Assembly: GCF_002895435.1 (NCBI RefSeq)
Contig: NZ_POYJ01000011.1
Location: 1-64,000 of the forward strand
Length of the DNA stretch: 64,000 nucleotides
Source: Aquimarina sediminis
GTDB taxonomy: Bacteria; Bacteroidota; Bacteroidia; Flavobacteriales; Flavobacteriaceae
Direction: 5' to 3'
In this document: positions 8,667-17,129 of the stretch, piece after piece
Position numbering within the stretch: the stretch's first letter is position 1
How the letters are laid out: each line of letters opens with the position of its first letter
Notes under the pieces: model-generated
The model's database searches: none
What the model was told of the DNA's origin: nothing
What the model saw: only the letters and a program-made list of their open reading frames with translations
Made by a program: the position numbers and the translations under genes

Positions 8667-9392
8667 ATGAAGAGAAGAAATTTTATAGGCGCTAGCGCGT
8701 TAGGAGTATTGGGGATTTCGCTATCTTCATTTTCTATGCTTCAATCAAAATTTTCTAAAGATGATTTAATGGGAAAAAGTGACCCCGCTTTATTTGGTAA
8801 TGGATACAGCCTTCAAAAAGAAGCTTATGAGGCTTTTGTGAAAATGAAGGAGGAAGCATCAAAAAATGGATTTAAAATAAAAGTAGTTTCTAGTTATAGA
8901 AATTATGCCCATCAAAATCGTATTTGGGAGCGTAAATACAAAAAATTCACAAGTGGCGGATTATCCCCTATTAGTGCTATTAGAAAAATTGTTGAATATT
9001 CGACAATTCCGGGAACTTCAAGACATCATTGGGGGACCGATTTAGATATTGTGGATGGTAATGCTCCTCAACCCAAAGGATTGCTTCTTGCAAAAAATTT
9101 TGAAGGTAATGGTCCTTTTTGTAAGTTTAAAGAATGGATGGACAAATATGCAAACTCCTTTGGTTTCTACCTTGTGTATACCGACAAAGTAGACAGAAAA
9201 GGATTTAAATATGAACCATGGCATTATTCTTACGCACCTCTTTCTATACCAATGCTAAAAGAATATCAAAAACTTGATATCAATTCAGAATTAAAAAAAG
9301 CTAATTTGCTTGGTAGTGATTTTTTTACTGAAGACTTTATCGAACAATATATAACAGAAAATATATCTGATATCAATCCAGAATTATTATAG
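8667..9392 (+). CDS. VanY/LdcB-like D,D-carboxypeptidase (peptidase M15B)
   Basis: 241 residues. The N terminus KRRNFIGASALGVLG resembles a Tat signal (twin Arg followed by a hydrophobic core). The zinc site of M15 peptidases is complete: His120 and Asp127 in SRHHWGTDLD, Glu183 and His186 in EPWHYSY. These enzymes trim the terminal D-Ala of peptidoglycan stem peptides in the periplasm. The start is supported by a purine-rich AAGAGGGAA about 5 nt upstream. A folded, metal-loaded export route would fit the Tat-like signal, but that is inference. Confidence 0.85.
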   Translation: MKRRNFIGASALGVLGISLSSFSMLQSKFSKDDLMGKSDPALFGNGYSLQKEAYEAFVKMKEEASKNGFKIKVVSSYRNYAHQNRIWERKYKKFTSGGLSPISAIRKIVEYSTIPGTSRHHWGTDLDIVDGNAPQPKGLLLAKNFEGNGPFCKFKEWMDKYANSFGFYLVYTDKVDRKGFKYEPWHYSYAPLSIPMLKEYQKLDINSELKKANLLGSDFFTEDFIEQYITENISDINPELL

Positions 9393-9438
9393 AGTCATAT
9401 ACTAAAACTGGATAACCCTAGTTATTTAATAAAACCCC

Positions 9439-9942
9439 ATGTACATGAAAACCTCCCTAATAAAGTGTTTATTCGCTTTTGTTATTTTATCTAGCGCACT
9501 ATCTTGCTCTAATGATGATAATCCTATAGACGAAAACTCAGAAGAAACCCCTGTAGAGGAGACACCTAGCGAGGTTTCTATTACAGATGAAATATTAAAA
9601 TTAGTAAATGAATATCGCTCTGTGAAAGGCTTAACTGCTTTGATTAAAAATGAAACTGCGGAACAATTGGCTATTGACCATACGCGATATATGATTTCTA
9701 AAAAAAATATAAACCATGATAATTTTGATACCAGAGGTGACACTTTACATGAAAAAGAAAATGCTATCGCCTCTGCAGAAAATGTAGCAAGTTTCTATCC
9801 AGATGCTCAAAGTGTAGTAGCAGGCTGGATTGAAAGTGATGGACATAGAGAAAATATTGAAGGAAACTTTACCCATACTGGTATTGCAGCGATAAAAGAT
9901 GAAAACGGAAAGTATTATTATACTCAATTGTTTTACCGCTAA
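9439..9942 (+). CDS. CAP (SCP/PR1) domain lipoprotein
   Basis: 167 residues. A lipobox (SSALSC) gives an acylated N-terminal Cys followed by an acidic linker rich in Glu and Pro (about 27-46). The CAP domain follows: LVNEYRSVKGL at its start, His and Glu positions in AIDHTRYM and ENVAS, HREN in the GHRENIEG region, and YYYTQLFYR at the end. CAP proteins in bacteria are extracytoplasmic, with poorly defined roles. The ATG two codons downstream (9445) is an equally good start. It lies 46 bp after the carboxypeptidase gene; co-transcription is possible. Confidence 0.85.
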   Translation: MYMKTSLIKCLFAFVILSSALSCSNDDNPIDENSEETPVEETPSEVSITDEILKLVNEYRSVKGLTALIKNETAEQLAIDHTRYMISKKNINHDNFDTRGDTLHEKENAIASAENVASFYPDAQSVVAGWIESDGHRENIEGNFTHTGIAAIKDENGKYYYTQLFYR

Positions 9943-10183
9943 ACACCACATTAATACGATTACTTCATTCGTTATTATTTTTCTTAGCTACCCTAATCCC
10001 TAGAGGTGCTTCTATCCTTTTTTAACTAACGGATTGTTATGCATTACATTAGCAATAAGCTTTTGTAGTAACAAAACGATGAGAATAATCTTGATCTCAG
10101 TATCTATCACTTATCTACTCTAAAATCAGCGTTTTTCTCCACTCCTCAGGCTTCATTTAGTGCTTATTGTTATTTATTTTGTT

Positions 10184-10195
10184 AACTTTAAAGTT
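10184..10195. promoter_or_regulatory. 12-bp palindrome ahead of the M48 protease gene
   Basis: AACTTTAAAGTT is a perfect palindrome overlapping a -7-like TAACTTTA (10183-10190), 21 nt before ATG 10217. It could be an operator or chance in AT-rich DNA. Confidence 0.3.
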
Positions 10196-10216
10196 GATAT
10201 TAAAATTACTTTCTAA

Positions 10217-10984
10217 ATGAGACGCGGTGGTTTAAAAATCCGAATACTTGTAGGTCTGGCAATTGTAGCTTTTGCCTTTTTTAAGAAATGCAATAATAAG
10301 ACTCTAAATCCCTACACAAATAGGGTTCAAAATATTAATATGACAAGTGATCAAGAGATTGCCATCGGTCTACAAAGTGCTCCCGAAATGGCACAGCAAC
10401 ATGGCGGATTATATCCGGATCAAAAACTACAGAGTTATATTGACATGATTGGCAATAAATTAGTCAATTCTAGCATGGCAAAACAGACTCCCTACAAGTA
10501 TGAATTTCATTTGTTAGCAGACCCAAATACCATTAATGCATTTGCTTTACCCGGAGGTCAGATATTTATCACCTATGCCTTATTGTCGAAATTAGAAAAT
10601 GAAGATCAAGTTGCTGGTGTATTAGGTCATGAAATTGGTCATGTTCTGGGTAGGCACTCGGCAGAAAGGATAGCAGAGCATGAGTTCTGGAAAACGATAT
10701 CAACAGGCGCTTCTGTTGGTGCAGACGCAGGGGGGATTGTAAACAGTATTGGATCAAATGTACTATTAGGAAATGGACGTGGCGATGAATTGGAAAGTGA
10801 CAAACTAGGAGTTTTATTTATGATCAATTCTGGGTATAATCCAGAAGAAATGATCGGAGTAATGAAAGTATTAAAAGCAGCTGCGGGACCTAATCGCACT
10901 CCTGAGTTTCAAAGTACGCACCCTGATCCAGAGAACCGTATTGAAAAAATAAAAGAAGCAATACAAGAATACAAAAAACAATAA
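10217..10984 (+). CDS. M48-family metallopeptidase, membrane-anchored
   Basis: 255 residues. An N-terminal hydrophobic stretch (8-21) followed by FKKC suggests a membrane anchor or lipoprotein. The zinc-protease motif HEIGH is at 138-142 within VLGHEIGHVLGRH, and the third ligand is probably Glu191 in DELESDKLG. The family (BepA/LoiP/YfgC-like) acts in periplasmic protein quality control and outer-membrane protein turnover. The C terminus HPDPENRI is also typical. Its own promoter probably lies within the preceding 270 bp; a bidirectional terminator follows. Confidence 0.88.
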   Translation: MRRGGLKIRILVGLAIVAFAFFKKCNNKTLNPYTNRVQNINMTSDQEIAIGLQSAPEMAQQHGGLYPDQKLQSYIDMIGNKLVNSSMAKQTPYKYEFHLLADPNTINAFALPGGQIFITYALLSKLENEDQVAGVLGHEIGHVLGRHSAERIAEHEFWKTISTGASVGADAGGIVNSIGSNVLLGNGRGDELESDKLGVLFMINSGYNPEEMIGVMKVLKAAAGPNRTPEFQSTHPDPENRIEKIKEAIQEYKKQ

Positions 10985-10985
10985 A

Positions 10986-11017
10986 AAAAAGCTACCTGTA
11001 AAAACAAGCAGCTTTTT
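10986..11017. terminator. Bidirectional terminator
   Basis: AAAAAGCT pairs with AGCTTTTT around an imperfect inner stem, with A/T tracts on both sides. It lies between convergent genes (M48 protease, plus; ankyrin, minus) and can serve both. Confidence 0.7.
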
Positions 11018-11042
11018 AAATTTGATTCCTAATCCAAAAGAA

Positions 11043-11426
11043 CTACGACAGTTCCTCTAGAAGTGCTACGGCGTCTTTTGCATTAGATAATTTTGCAAAT
11101 TTCATTGCCGTATACCCTTTACTATCCTTCGTTTTAATATTTGCTCCTTTTTCTATTAACATTTTCATGATTTCTGTACGATTATATCGCGCAGCATACA
11201 TAAGTGGTGTCATTCCATCAGATTTTTGATTAACATCACTACCTAAATCAATAAGCTTTTTTACTGTTTCGATATCTCCTTTTACAATAGCCATACAAAA
11301 AGGACTTGTTTTATAAATGGCAAGATCATAATCATGACTATTATTAGTTGTCATTTCTACTTCTGTTGCAAAACTCATTGAGCTAATGCATACGATCGCT
11401 AGGGTAGCTAAAATTAATTTTTTCAT
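11043..11426 (-). CDS. Secreted ankyrin-repeat protein 1
   Basis: 127 residues. A signal peptide (residues 1-20, SSMSFA) precedes about three ankyrin repeats: DIETVKKLIDLGSDVNQ, MTPLMYAARYNRTEIMKML and KGYTAMKFAKLSNAKDAVALL. Ankyrin repeats are protein-binding solenoids, so a periplasmic partner is likely but unknown. It is a tandem paralogue of the next gene upstream: same length, and an MTPLMYAARYNR core repeated in both. Function beyond protein binding cannot be read from sequence. Confidence 0.85.
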   Translation of the reverse strand: MKKLILATLAIVCISSMSFATEVEMTTNNSHDYDLAIYKTSPFCMAIVKGDIETVKKLIDLGSDVNQKSDGMTPLMYAARYNRTEIMKMLIEKGANIKTKDSKGYTAMKFAKLSNAKDAVALLEELS

Positions 11427-11580
11427 AATAAATTTGATTTTTACGTTATTTGATTGACTTATATCTTATATGACTTCCCTACATCTCTTTTTGTTACACC
11501 TACTCTAAGAAAATAACAGAATTTTAACCTTTCTAATAAGTAAAAAAAAGACTTAAAAAGCAAGACCAAAAAACAACAAA

Positions 11581-11605
11581 CCCACTATTCACAAGGGATA
11601 GTGGG
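11581..11605 (-). terminator. Terminator of the second ankyrin gene
   Basis: CCCACTAT (11581-11588) pairs with ATAGTGGG (11598-11605) around a 9-nt loop; on the minus strand the stem is followed by a T-rich tail. It isolates the two ankyrin genes transcriptionally. Confidence 0.8.
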
Positions 11606-11637
11606 CTTAAACACTTTTTAAGATAAATTCAAAAAAA

Positions 11638-12021
11638 TTATTTTCCTTTAAGTTCTATTAACAATGCTTTAGCTTCTTTAGCACCCGATAATTCAGCATA
11701 CTTGATTGCATTATAACCTTTACTATTTTTCATATTAATTTTTGCACCATTAGCGATTAAAAGTTTAATAATTTCTACTCTATTATAACGTGCAGCATAC
11801 ATCAAAGGAGTCATCCCTTCAGATATTTTATTGATCTCAGTACCTAACTCGACCATTTTTTTCACCATTTCATAGTCTCCCTTAGCAATAGAAATACAAA
11901 AAGGGGAGACATTAACAATCTCTGTCTTTACAACCTTATAGTTTTTTAGGTTTTTAACAGGCTCATTTGCAAATACAAGGCTAATTGCCATACACGCTAC
12001 TAAAATTGATAATTTTTTCAT
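11638..12021 (-). CDS. Secreted ankyrin-repeat protein 2
   Basis: 127 residues, a paralogue of the 11043 protein at identical length. The signal peptide ends near LVFA. Repeats: DYEMVKKMVELGTEINK, MTPLMYAARYNRVEIIKLL and KGYNAIKYAELSGAKEAKALL. Both copies keep an SPFC motif just before the first repeat, an unusual conserved Cys that could make a disulfide or metal contact (inference). The gene has its own terminator and an upstream 13-bp inverted repeat, so the two copies are probably regulated separately. Confidence 0.85.
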   Translation of the reverse strand: MKKLSILVACMAISLVFANEPVKNLKNYKVVKTEIVNVSPFCISIAKGDYEMVKKMVELGTEINKISEGMTPLMYAARYNRVEIIKLLIANGAKINMKNSKGYNAIKYAELSGAKEAKALLIELKGK

Positions 12022-12088
12022 TTTTTGCTTTTTATAAATTCATGTTGGTTTACGTAATGTCAATTTTTGACGCTGCAAATGAATTACA

Positions 12089-12124
12089 TTATTCTTATAA
12101 TGAATGACTGAATTATAAGAATAA
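12089..12124. promoter_or_regulatory. 13-bp perfect inverted repeat upstream of ankyrin gene 2
   Basis: TTATTCTTATAAT (12089-12101) and ATTATAAGAATAA (12112-12124) flank a 10-nt spacer. On the minus strand it sits just upstream of a -7-like TTCATTTG (12083-12076), 68-103 nt before the start at 12021. Position and symmetry fit an operator for a dimeric regulator. Confidence 0.45.
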
Positions 12125-12229
12125 CTCATTTTTAACCTTCCCTACACAAATTCGTTAATGGTTTCATAAAAATGGAGATTCAAATGATGTTTATATAAAG
12201 AACAAATTACGATTGAATAACCCTCACTT

Positions 12230-12261
12230 TTTGTATGCTTATCAACGAAATTGTAACTTTG
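12230..12261 (+). promoter_or_regulatory. Promoter of gpmI
   Basis: TTTG at 12230-12233, a 20-bp spacer and TAACTTTG at 12254-12261 match the Bacteroidota consensus exactly. The predicted leader is about 67 nt. The rest of the 312-bp gap 12022-12333 holds the inverted repeat listed separately and nothing else I recognise. Confidence 0.8.
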
Positions 12262-12333
12262 CGCCTTGTCTCTTTTTTTGAGACTTCGGATTAAACATTA
12301 CAACCAACCAAAAACTTTTATTAAGAAAACATT

Positions 12334-13857
12334 ATGAATAAAAAAGTAATCCTTATGATCTTAGATGGATGGGGTACATCTCCCGATCCTAAAGTATCAG
12401 CAATTGACCATGCAAATACTTCGTATATCGACAGTTTGTATACAAAATACCCTAACGCTTCATTACGTACTGATGGTCTTCATGTAGGATTGCCAGATGG
12501 TCAAATGGGAAATAGTGAAGTTGGACATATGAATCTGGGTGCAGGACGAATAGTTTATCAGGATTTGGCTAAAATCAATATCGCTGTCAAAAACAATACG
12601 ATAAAAGATGAGCCTGTTTTAAAAAAAGCTTTTCAATATGCTAAAGAAAAAAGCAAAAACATTCATTTACTAGGATTGGTAAGTGACGGTGGTGTACACT
12701 CACATATTAATCATATTAAAGGCTTGCTAGATGCTGCGAATACTTATGATCTAGAAAATGTTTTTCTTCATGCATTTACTGATGGTCGGGATGTAGATCC
12801 AAAATCTGGAAAAGGACATATCCAAGATATTCAAAATCACATGTCAAAAACTACAGGTAAATTAGCCTCGGTAATAGGACGGTATTATGCCATGGATAGA
12901 GACAAGAGATGGGAGCGTGTTAAATTAGCATATGACTTGATTGTAAATGGTATTGGGGAGCCAAGTACAAATGTAATTGATACTATTCAAACAAGTTACG
13001 ACAATGATATTACAGATGAGTTTATAAAACCAATAGCTATTCAGGAAAAAGGAGCTTCTGTAGCCACTATAAACAATGACGATGTTGTCATCTTTTTTAA
13101 TTTCAGAACCGATAGAGGACGTGAGTTAACAGAAATGCTTTCTCAACAAGATATGCACGAATACAACACCCACAAACTCCCTCTTCATTATGTTACAATG
13201 ACTAACTATGATGAGAATTTTGAGGGTATTGATGTTATTTATAATAAAGATAATATTACTGAAACTTTAGGTGAGATTATTTCTGAAGCTGGTAAAACAC
13301 AAATTAGAATTGCGGAAACAGAAAAATACCCACATGTCACCTTCTTCTTTTCTGGCGGACAAGAAGAACCTTTTAAAGGAGAGTCCAGAATATTAAGAAA
13401 CTCTCCAAAAGTGGCTACTTATGATCTAAAACCTGAGATGAGTGCATATGAACTTAGAGATGCACTTATACCCGAACTAAAAAAGGGTGATGTAGATTTT
13501 GTTTGTTTAAACTTTGCTAATGGCGATATGGTGGGTCATACAGGAGTAATGCAAGCAGCTATTGAAGCTTGCGAAGCGGTAGATCAATGTGTAAATGATG
13601 TTCTTACTACAGCGTTAGAAAATCAATACTCAACTATTCTTATTGCAGATCACGGTAATTGTGAAACTATGATCAACCCAGATGGCACGCCTCATACTGC
13701 ACATACGACTAATCCAGTCCCTTTTATCTTGGTTGACACTGATAAAATTGAAGTAAACGATGGTGTTTTAGGAGATATCGCTCCTACTATTTTAGATCTT
13801 ATGGGAATCAAAAAGCCGGATGCCATGACCCAAAACTCATTATTAAAAAGTACATAA
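12334..13857 (+). CDS. gpmI: 2,3-bisphosphoglycerate-independent phosphoglycerate mutase
   Basis: 507 residues, the normal length. It interconverts 3- and 2-phosphoglycerate in glycolysis/gluconeogenesis in the cytosol using two Mn2+ and a phosphoserine. The alkaline-phosphatase-fold start VILMILDGWG supplies a metal Asp. Ser61 in GQMGNSEVGHMNLGAGR is the nucleophile; HAFTDGRDVDP and the C-terminal ADHGNCE and HTAHTTNPVPF carry the remaining ligands. A consensus promoter precedes the gene. No oddities. Confidence 0.97.
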   Translation: MNKKVILMILDGWGTSPDPKVSAIDHANTSYIDSLYTKYPNASLRTDGLHVGLPDGQMGNSEVGHMNLGAGRIVYQDLAKINIAVKNNTIKDEPVLKKAFQYAKEKSKNIHLLGLVSDGGVHSHINHIKGLLDAANTYDLENVFLHAFTDGRDVDPKSGKGHIQDIQNHMSKTTGKLASVIGRYYAMDRDKRWERVKLAYDLIVNGIGEPSTNVIDTIQTSYDNDITDEFIKPIAIQEKGASVATINNDDVVIFFNFRTDRGRELTEMLSQQDMHEYNTHKLPLHYVTMTNYDENFEGIDVIYNKDNITETLGEIISEAGKTQIRIAETEKYPHVTFFFSGGQEEPFKGESRILRNSPKVATYDLKPEMSAYELRDALIPELKKGDVDFVCLNFANGDMVGHTGVMQAAIEACEAVDQCVNDVLTTALENQYSTILIADHGNCETMINPDGTPHTAHTTNPVPFILVDTDKIEVNDGVLGDIAPTILDLMGIKKPDAMTQNSLLKST

Positions 13858-13917
13858 ATAATAAAGTTTGATCTCTATTCTATATATGTAATATATTACT
13901 GATTCAATTTAAAACAC

Positions 13918-14466
13918 ATGAGAAAAACACTTTTATTAACTCTTGCGGTACTTGCCCTATCATGTAATAGTACTTCTACAGTCGTAAAAAACAGCTCTAC
14001 CCAACAAACAAAAGATGTGTCTAAACCAGAAATTTTAGTAGGAAAACAAGGTCGTGGTACGCTTGAGCAAGAACCATACAAAAGTTGGTTTAATAAAAAT
14101 TATGAGAATTACACTATAGATACTAACACCATCAAACAATTATCTCCTTATTTAAAAGGTGTGACTATAAAAATATTTATGGGAACATGGTGCGGAGATA
14201 GCAAAAGAGAGACCCCTACTTTTTACAAAATACTGGACAATACCGATTTTGACTATAAAAATCTGGAATTAATAACAGTATCTAGAGAAAAAGATACTCC
14301 AGAAGGTTTTGAAAAAGATCTAAATATTATGAGGGTTCCTACCTTTATCTTTTATAAAGACGAAAAGGAAATGGGTAGATATGTAGAATTTGCCCGAGAG
14401 ACATTAGAAAAGGATATTCTGGCAATCATTTCGGATAAATCATATAAACATTCTTATGAAGATTAA
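13918..14466 (+). CDS. Thioredoxin-like lipoprotein with CxxS active site
   Basis: 182 residues. A lipobox gives Cys16 (LALSC), followed by a Ser/Thr-rich linker and a thioredoxin fold from about residue 70 (VTIKIFMGTWCGDS, then a cis-Pro region MRVPTFIFY). The active site is Cys92-Gly-Asp-Ser95, so the resolving Cys is replaced by Ser. Such proteins cannot perform the normal dithiol cycle and tend to act as monothiol isomerases, reductases or binding proteins. The next gene starts 3 nt after the stop, implying co-transcription. Exact substrate unknown. Confidence 0.85.
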   Translation: MRKTLLLTLAVLALSCNSTSTVVKNSSTQQTKDVSKPEILVGKQGRGTLEQEPYKSWFNKNYENYTIDTNTIKQLSPYLKGVTIKIFMGTWCGDSKRETPTFYKILDNTDFDYKNLELITVSREKDTPEGFEKDLNIMRVPTFIFYKDEKEMGRYVEFARETLEKDILAIISDKSYKHSYED

Positions 14467-14469
14467 CCC

Positions 14470-14934
14470 ATGATATCTCCCAAAGAAAAACTAAAAGAGC
14501 TAGGAATCAAACTCCCCTCTCCTTCTGTTCCGGGAGGGTCTTATGCCTCTGTAAATATTAGAGGGAATATTGCCTATGTAGCTATCCAGTTTCCTATTCT
14601 TAATGATGAATCTTTGTACCAAGGCAAACTAGGAAATACCGTCACTACAGATCAAGGCTATGAGGCTATGAAATTATGTGCTTTAAATGTATTAGCACAG
14701 ATAGACAAAAAAGTAGGGTTCGACAATATCGAAGGTCTTAATCATATCGATGCCTATTATCGATCTATTGAAAATTGGGATGACTCTCCTATAATAGTCA
14801 ATGGAGCATCTGATCTGTTCTTAATGATACTAGGAGAAAAAGGAACACACTCCCGGGCAATTTTTGGAGTAGATAAACTTCCTCGTGATTTTTGCGTTGG
14901 ATTAACATGCACATTTACTCTAAAAACGAATTAA
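14470..14934 (+). CDS. RidA/YjgF-family protein
   Basis: 154 residues with the extended N terminus KLKELGIKLPSP seen in the Atu1372-like subgroup of YjgF/RidA proteins. RidA proper deaminates reactive enamine/imine intermediates released by PLP enzymes. The usual C-terminal Arg of active RidA enzymes is not evident in the segment SRAIFGVDKLPRDFCVGL, so substrate and activity are uncertain. It forms a tight pair with the upstream thioredoxin-like gene (3-nt gap). Confidence 0.8.
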   Translation: MISPKEKLKELGIKLPSPSVPGGSYASVNIRGNIAYVAIQFPILNDESLYQGKLGNTVTTDQGYEAMKLCALNVLAQIDKKVGFDNIEGLNHIDAYYRSIENWDDSPIIVNGASDLFLMILGEKGTHSRAIFGVDKLPRDFCVGLTCTFTLKTN

Positions 14935-15014
14935 AACGAGTATTAATATTTCATGATAAAGATCAAATCTTAAAATAGGAACCTTCAGTTGGGCAGAACA
15001 AGTATTATTCTTTG

Positions 15015-15022
15015 TAAATTTG
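15015..15022 (+). promoter_or_regulatory. Putative -7 box of map
   Basis: TAAATTTG 28 nt before the ATG. A GTTG at 14988-14991 is a possible -33 but with a long 23-bp spacer, so only the -7 box is supported. Confidence 0.45.
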
Positions 15023-15050
15023 CCTTCTTTTAATGCGGATTTAGAAACTT

Positions 15051-15869
15051 ATGATTATTACCAAAACACGTGAAGAAATAGAATTAATGCGCGAAAGCGC
15101 GTTAATTGTATCTAAGACATTAGGAATGTTAGCTTCAGAAGTTAAGCCAGGCGTAACCACCCTGCAGTTAGATAAACTTGCAGAAGAGTTTATTAGAGAT
15201 CACGGTGCTATCCCTGGTTTTTTAGGATTGTATGATTTCCCTAACACTTTATGTATGAGTCCTAATGCTCAGGTAGTTCATGGGATTCCAAACAATACTC
15301 CTCTTGAAGAAGGTGATATTATATCCATAGACTGTGGCGCAATTAAAAACGACTTTTATGGTGATCACGCCTATACATTTCCTGTAGGAGAAATCTCTGA
15401 AGACATAGAACGATTACTTCGGATCACTAAAGAATCTTTATATATCGGTATCGAACAATTTAGACTTGGCAATCGAGTTGGTGATGTAGGATACGCTATC
15501 CAAAAATTTACCGAAGAAGCCGGGTACGGAGTGGTAAGAGAATTAGTAGGTCATGGTCTTGGTAGAAAAATGCATGAAGATCCCGAGATGCCTAATTACG
15601 GTCGACGAGGTAGAGGTAAAAAATTTATTGAAGGCATGGTCGTAGCCATAGAACCAATGACCAATATGGGAACTCATCGTATTAAGCAATTACGTGATGG
15701 GTGGACTATTCTTACTGCAGATGGTAAGCCCAGTGCTCATTTTGAGCATGATGTTGCTATTATTGACGGTAAACCTGAAATTTTGTCAACCTTCAAATAT
15801 ATCTATCAAGCCCTGGGGATCGAATCAGATGAAGAGGATGCTTTTAGACAGGAATTACTAACAGTTTAG
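15051..15869 (+). CDS. map: Type I methionine aminopeptidase
   Basis: 272 residues. It removes the initiator Met from nascent proteins. All metal ligands are present: Asp94 (IDCGA), Asp105 (YGDHAYTF), His168 (GHGLGRKMH), Glu201 (EPMT) and Glu232 (FEHDVAI), plus the catalytic His77. The C terminus extends about 20 residues beyond the E. coli enzyme with an acidic tail (ESDEEDAFRQE). A methyltransferase gene follows after 50 bp. Confidence 0.97.
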   Translation: MIITKTREEIELMRESALIVSKTLGMLASEVKPGVTTLQLDKLAEEFIRDHGAIPGFLGLYDFPNTLCMSPNAQVVHGIPNNTPLEEGDIISIDCGAIKNDFYGDHAYTFPVGEISEDIERLLRITKESLYIGIEQFRLGNRVGDVGYAIQKFTEEAGYGVVRELVGHGLGRKMHEDPEMPNYGRRGRGKKFIEGMVVAIEPMTNMGTHRIKQLRDGWTILTADGKPSAHFEHDVAIIDGKPEILSTFKYIYQALGIESDEEDAFRQELLTV

Positions 15870-15919
15870 TCAATTTTGCTAGCTATTTTCTTAATTCATT
15901 ATGCATATAGCTTTTGAAG

Positions 15920-16687
15920 ATGAAAAAACTTTTTAAACTTATACTAAACACCATCCCTAGACCAATCTTAATTAGATTGAGTTATGTAGCGCGTCCTATA
16001 ATTTCCTTCCTTTTAAAAGGAAAAACTTATACGGATCCAATAGACAACAAAAGTTTTTCTCGCTTTTTACCCTATGGGTATGGAAAACAAAGGGACAATG
16101 TTCTATCTCCTTCTACGCTATCTTTGGAACGACATAGGCTACTTTGGTTGTATTTAAAAAAAGAAACTAACTTTTTTACCGCACCTGCTAAAGTATTGCA
16201 TTTTGCTCCTGAACAAGCTTTTTATAAAAGATTTAGAAAGCTAAAACATTTAGAATACACCACAACCGATCTTAATTCGCCTTTGGCAGATATAAAAGCT
16301 GATATATGCAACCTTCCTTTTAAAAATAATCAATACGACATCATTTTTTGCAATCATGTTTTAGAACATATACCTGATGACACTAAGGCTATGCAAGAGC
16401 TTTTTAGAATTCTAAAACCTGGCGGGATGGCAATTCTACAAATCCCTCAAGACCTAAATAGAGATATTACTTTTGAAGACGATACGATTACGGATCCCAA
16501 ACAACGTGCTGCTATATTCGGGCAATATGATCATGTAAGAGTATATGGCAGAGATTATTTTGAAAAATTAAGAATTATTGGTTTTAAGGTAGAAGAAATA
16601 GATTATACTAATATCCTCATGAAAGAAGAGGTAAATAGGTATTGTCTGGCTCAAGGAGAAATACTTCCTGTTTGCTACAAACCATAA
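15920..16687 (+). CDS. Class I SAM-dependent methyltransferase
   Basis: 255 residues from ATG 15920; an in-frame TTG six bases upstream is less likely. The Rossmann core is recognisable: KVLHFAPEQ (motif I region), TTDLNSPLADIKADI with an acidic residue for ribose, IIFCNHVLEHIPDD (motif IV) and LKPGGMAILQIP (post-I beta strand). The family (Methyltransf_11/25) covers small molecules and glycan or lipid substrates; the substrate cannot be named. The N-terminal basic/hydrophobic stretch LFKLILNTIPRPILIRL hints at membrane association. Confidence 0.85.
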   Translation: MKKLFKLILNTIPRPILIRLSYVARPIISFLLKGKTYTDPIDNKSFSRFLPYGYGKQRDNVLSPSTLSLERHRLLWLYLKKETNFFTAPAKVLHFAPEQAFYKRFRKLKHLEYTTTDLNSPLADIKADICNLPFKNNQYDIIFCNHVLEHIPDDTKAMQELFRILKPGGMAILQIPQDLNRDITFEDDTITDPKQRAAIFGQYDHVRVYGRDYFEKLRIIGFKVEEIDYTNILMKEEVNRYCLAQGEILPVCYKP

Positions 16688-16886
16688 TGCTTACAAATAC
16701 TTCTCTCCCCTCCGTATTTAGAAATTTGATTCCTAACCTTTATAAAGTGATTATTTGATTTAACTGAATATTTCTAAATTCAAAAATAAAAGTAAAATAT
16801 TCTCTTCAAAAAGAAGTTATATACTAGATTAATCATTAAAACAACATTTTTGCGCTCTTTATAACAACCCGAATATAAACCCTCTT

Positions 16887-17105
16887 ATGTTCTCGAATAT
16901 ACTTCAAATCATGCCCTCAATTTTTAATATAATCTTATCGCACCAGAGCTATATTAAAGGTACTTCTAGTGAGGATTCATCTCCCGTACTTAATCATGAT
17001 CATAGATTGTATTGGGTAATGGGACTAGGATTATTAAACATTATTTTTCTTGGAATACTTATTTATCAGAAGAAAAAGAAAGAAAAGTATAATTCTAAAA
17101 GATAA
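16887..17105 (+). CDS. Small single-pass membrane protein, hypothetical
   Basis: 72 residues with one strong transmembrane segment (about residues 44-61, LYWVMGLGLLNIIFLGILIY) and a Lys-rich C terminus (KKKKEKY), giving a cytosolic C terminus by the positive-inside rule. The N-terminal hydrophobic stretch (about 4-18) may be a second membrane segment or a signal. Isolated between a plus-strand methyltransferase and the convergent apbE gene. No family recognised; existence as a gene is moderately supported. Confidence 0.5.
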   Translation: MFSNILQIMPSIFNIILSHQSYIKGTSSEDSSPVLNHDHRLYWVMGLGLLNIIFLGILIYQKKKKEKYNSKR

Positions 17106-17129
17106 AAACTTGCGCTAAGGCGAGATATT

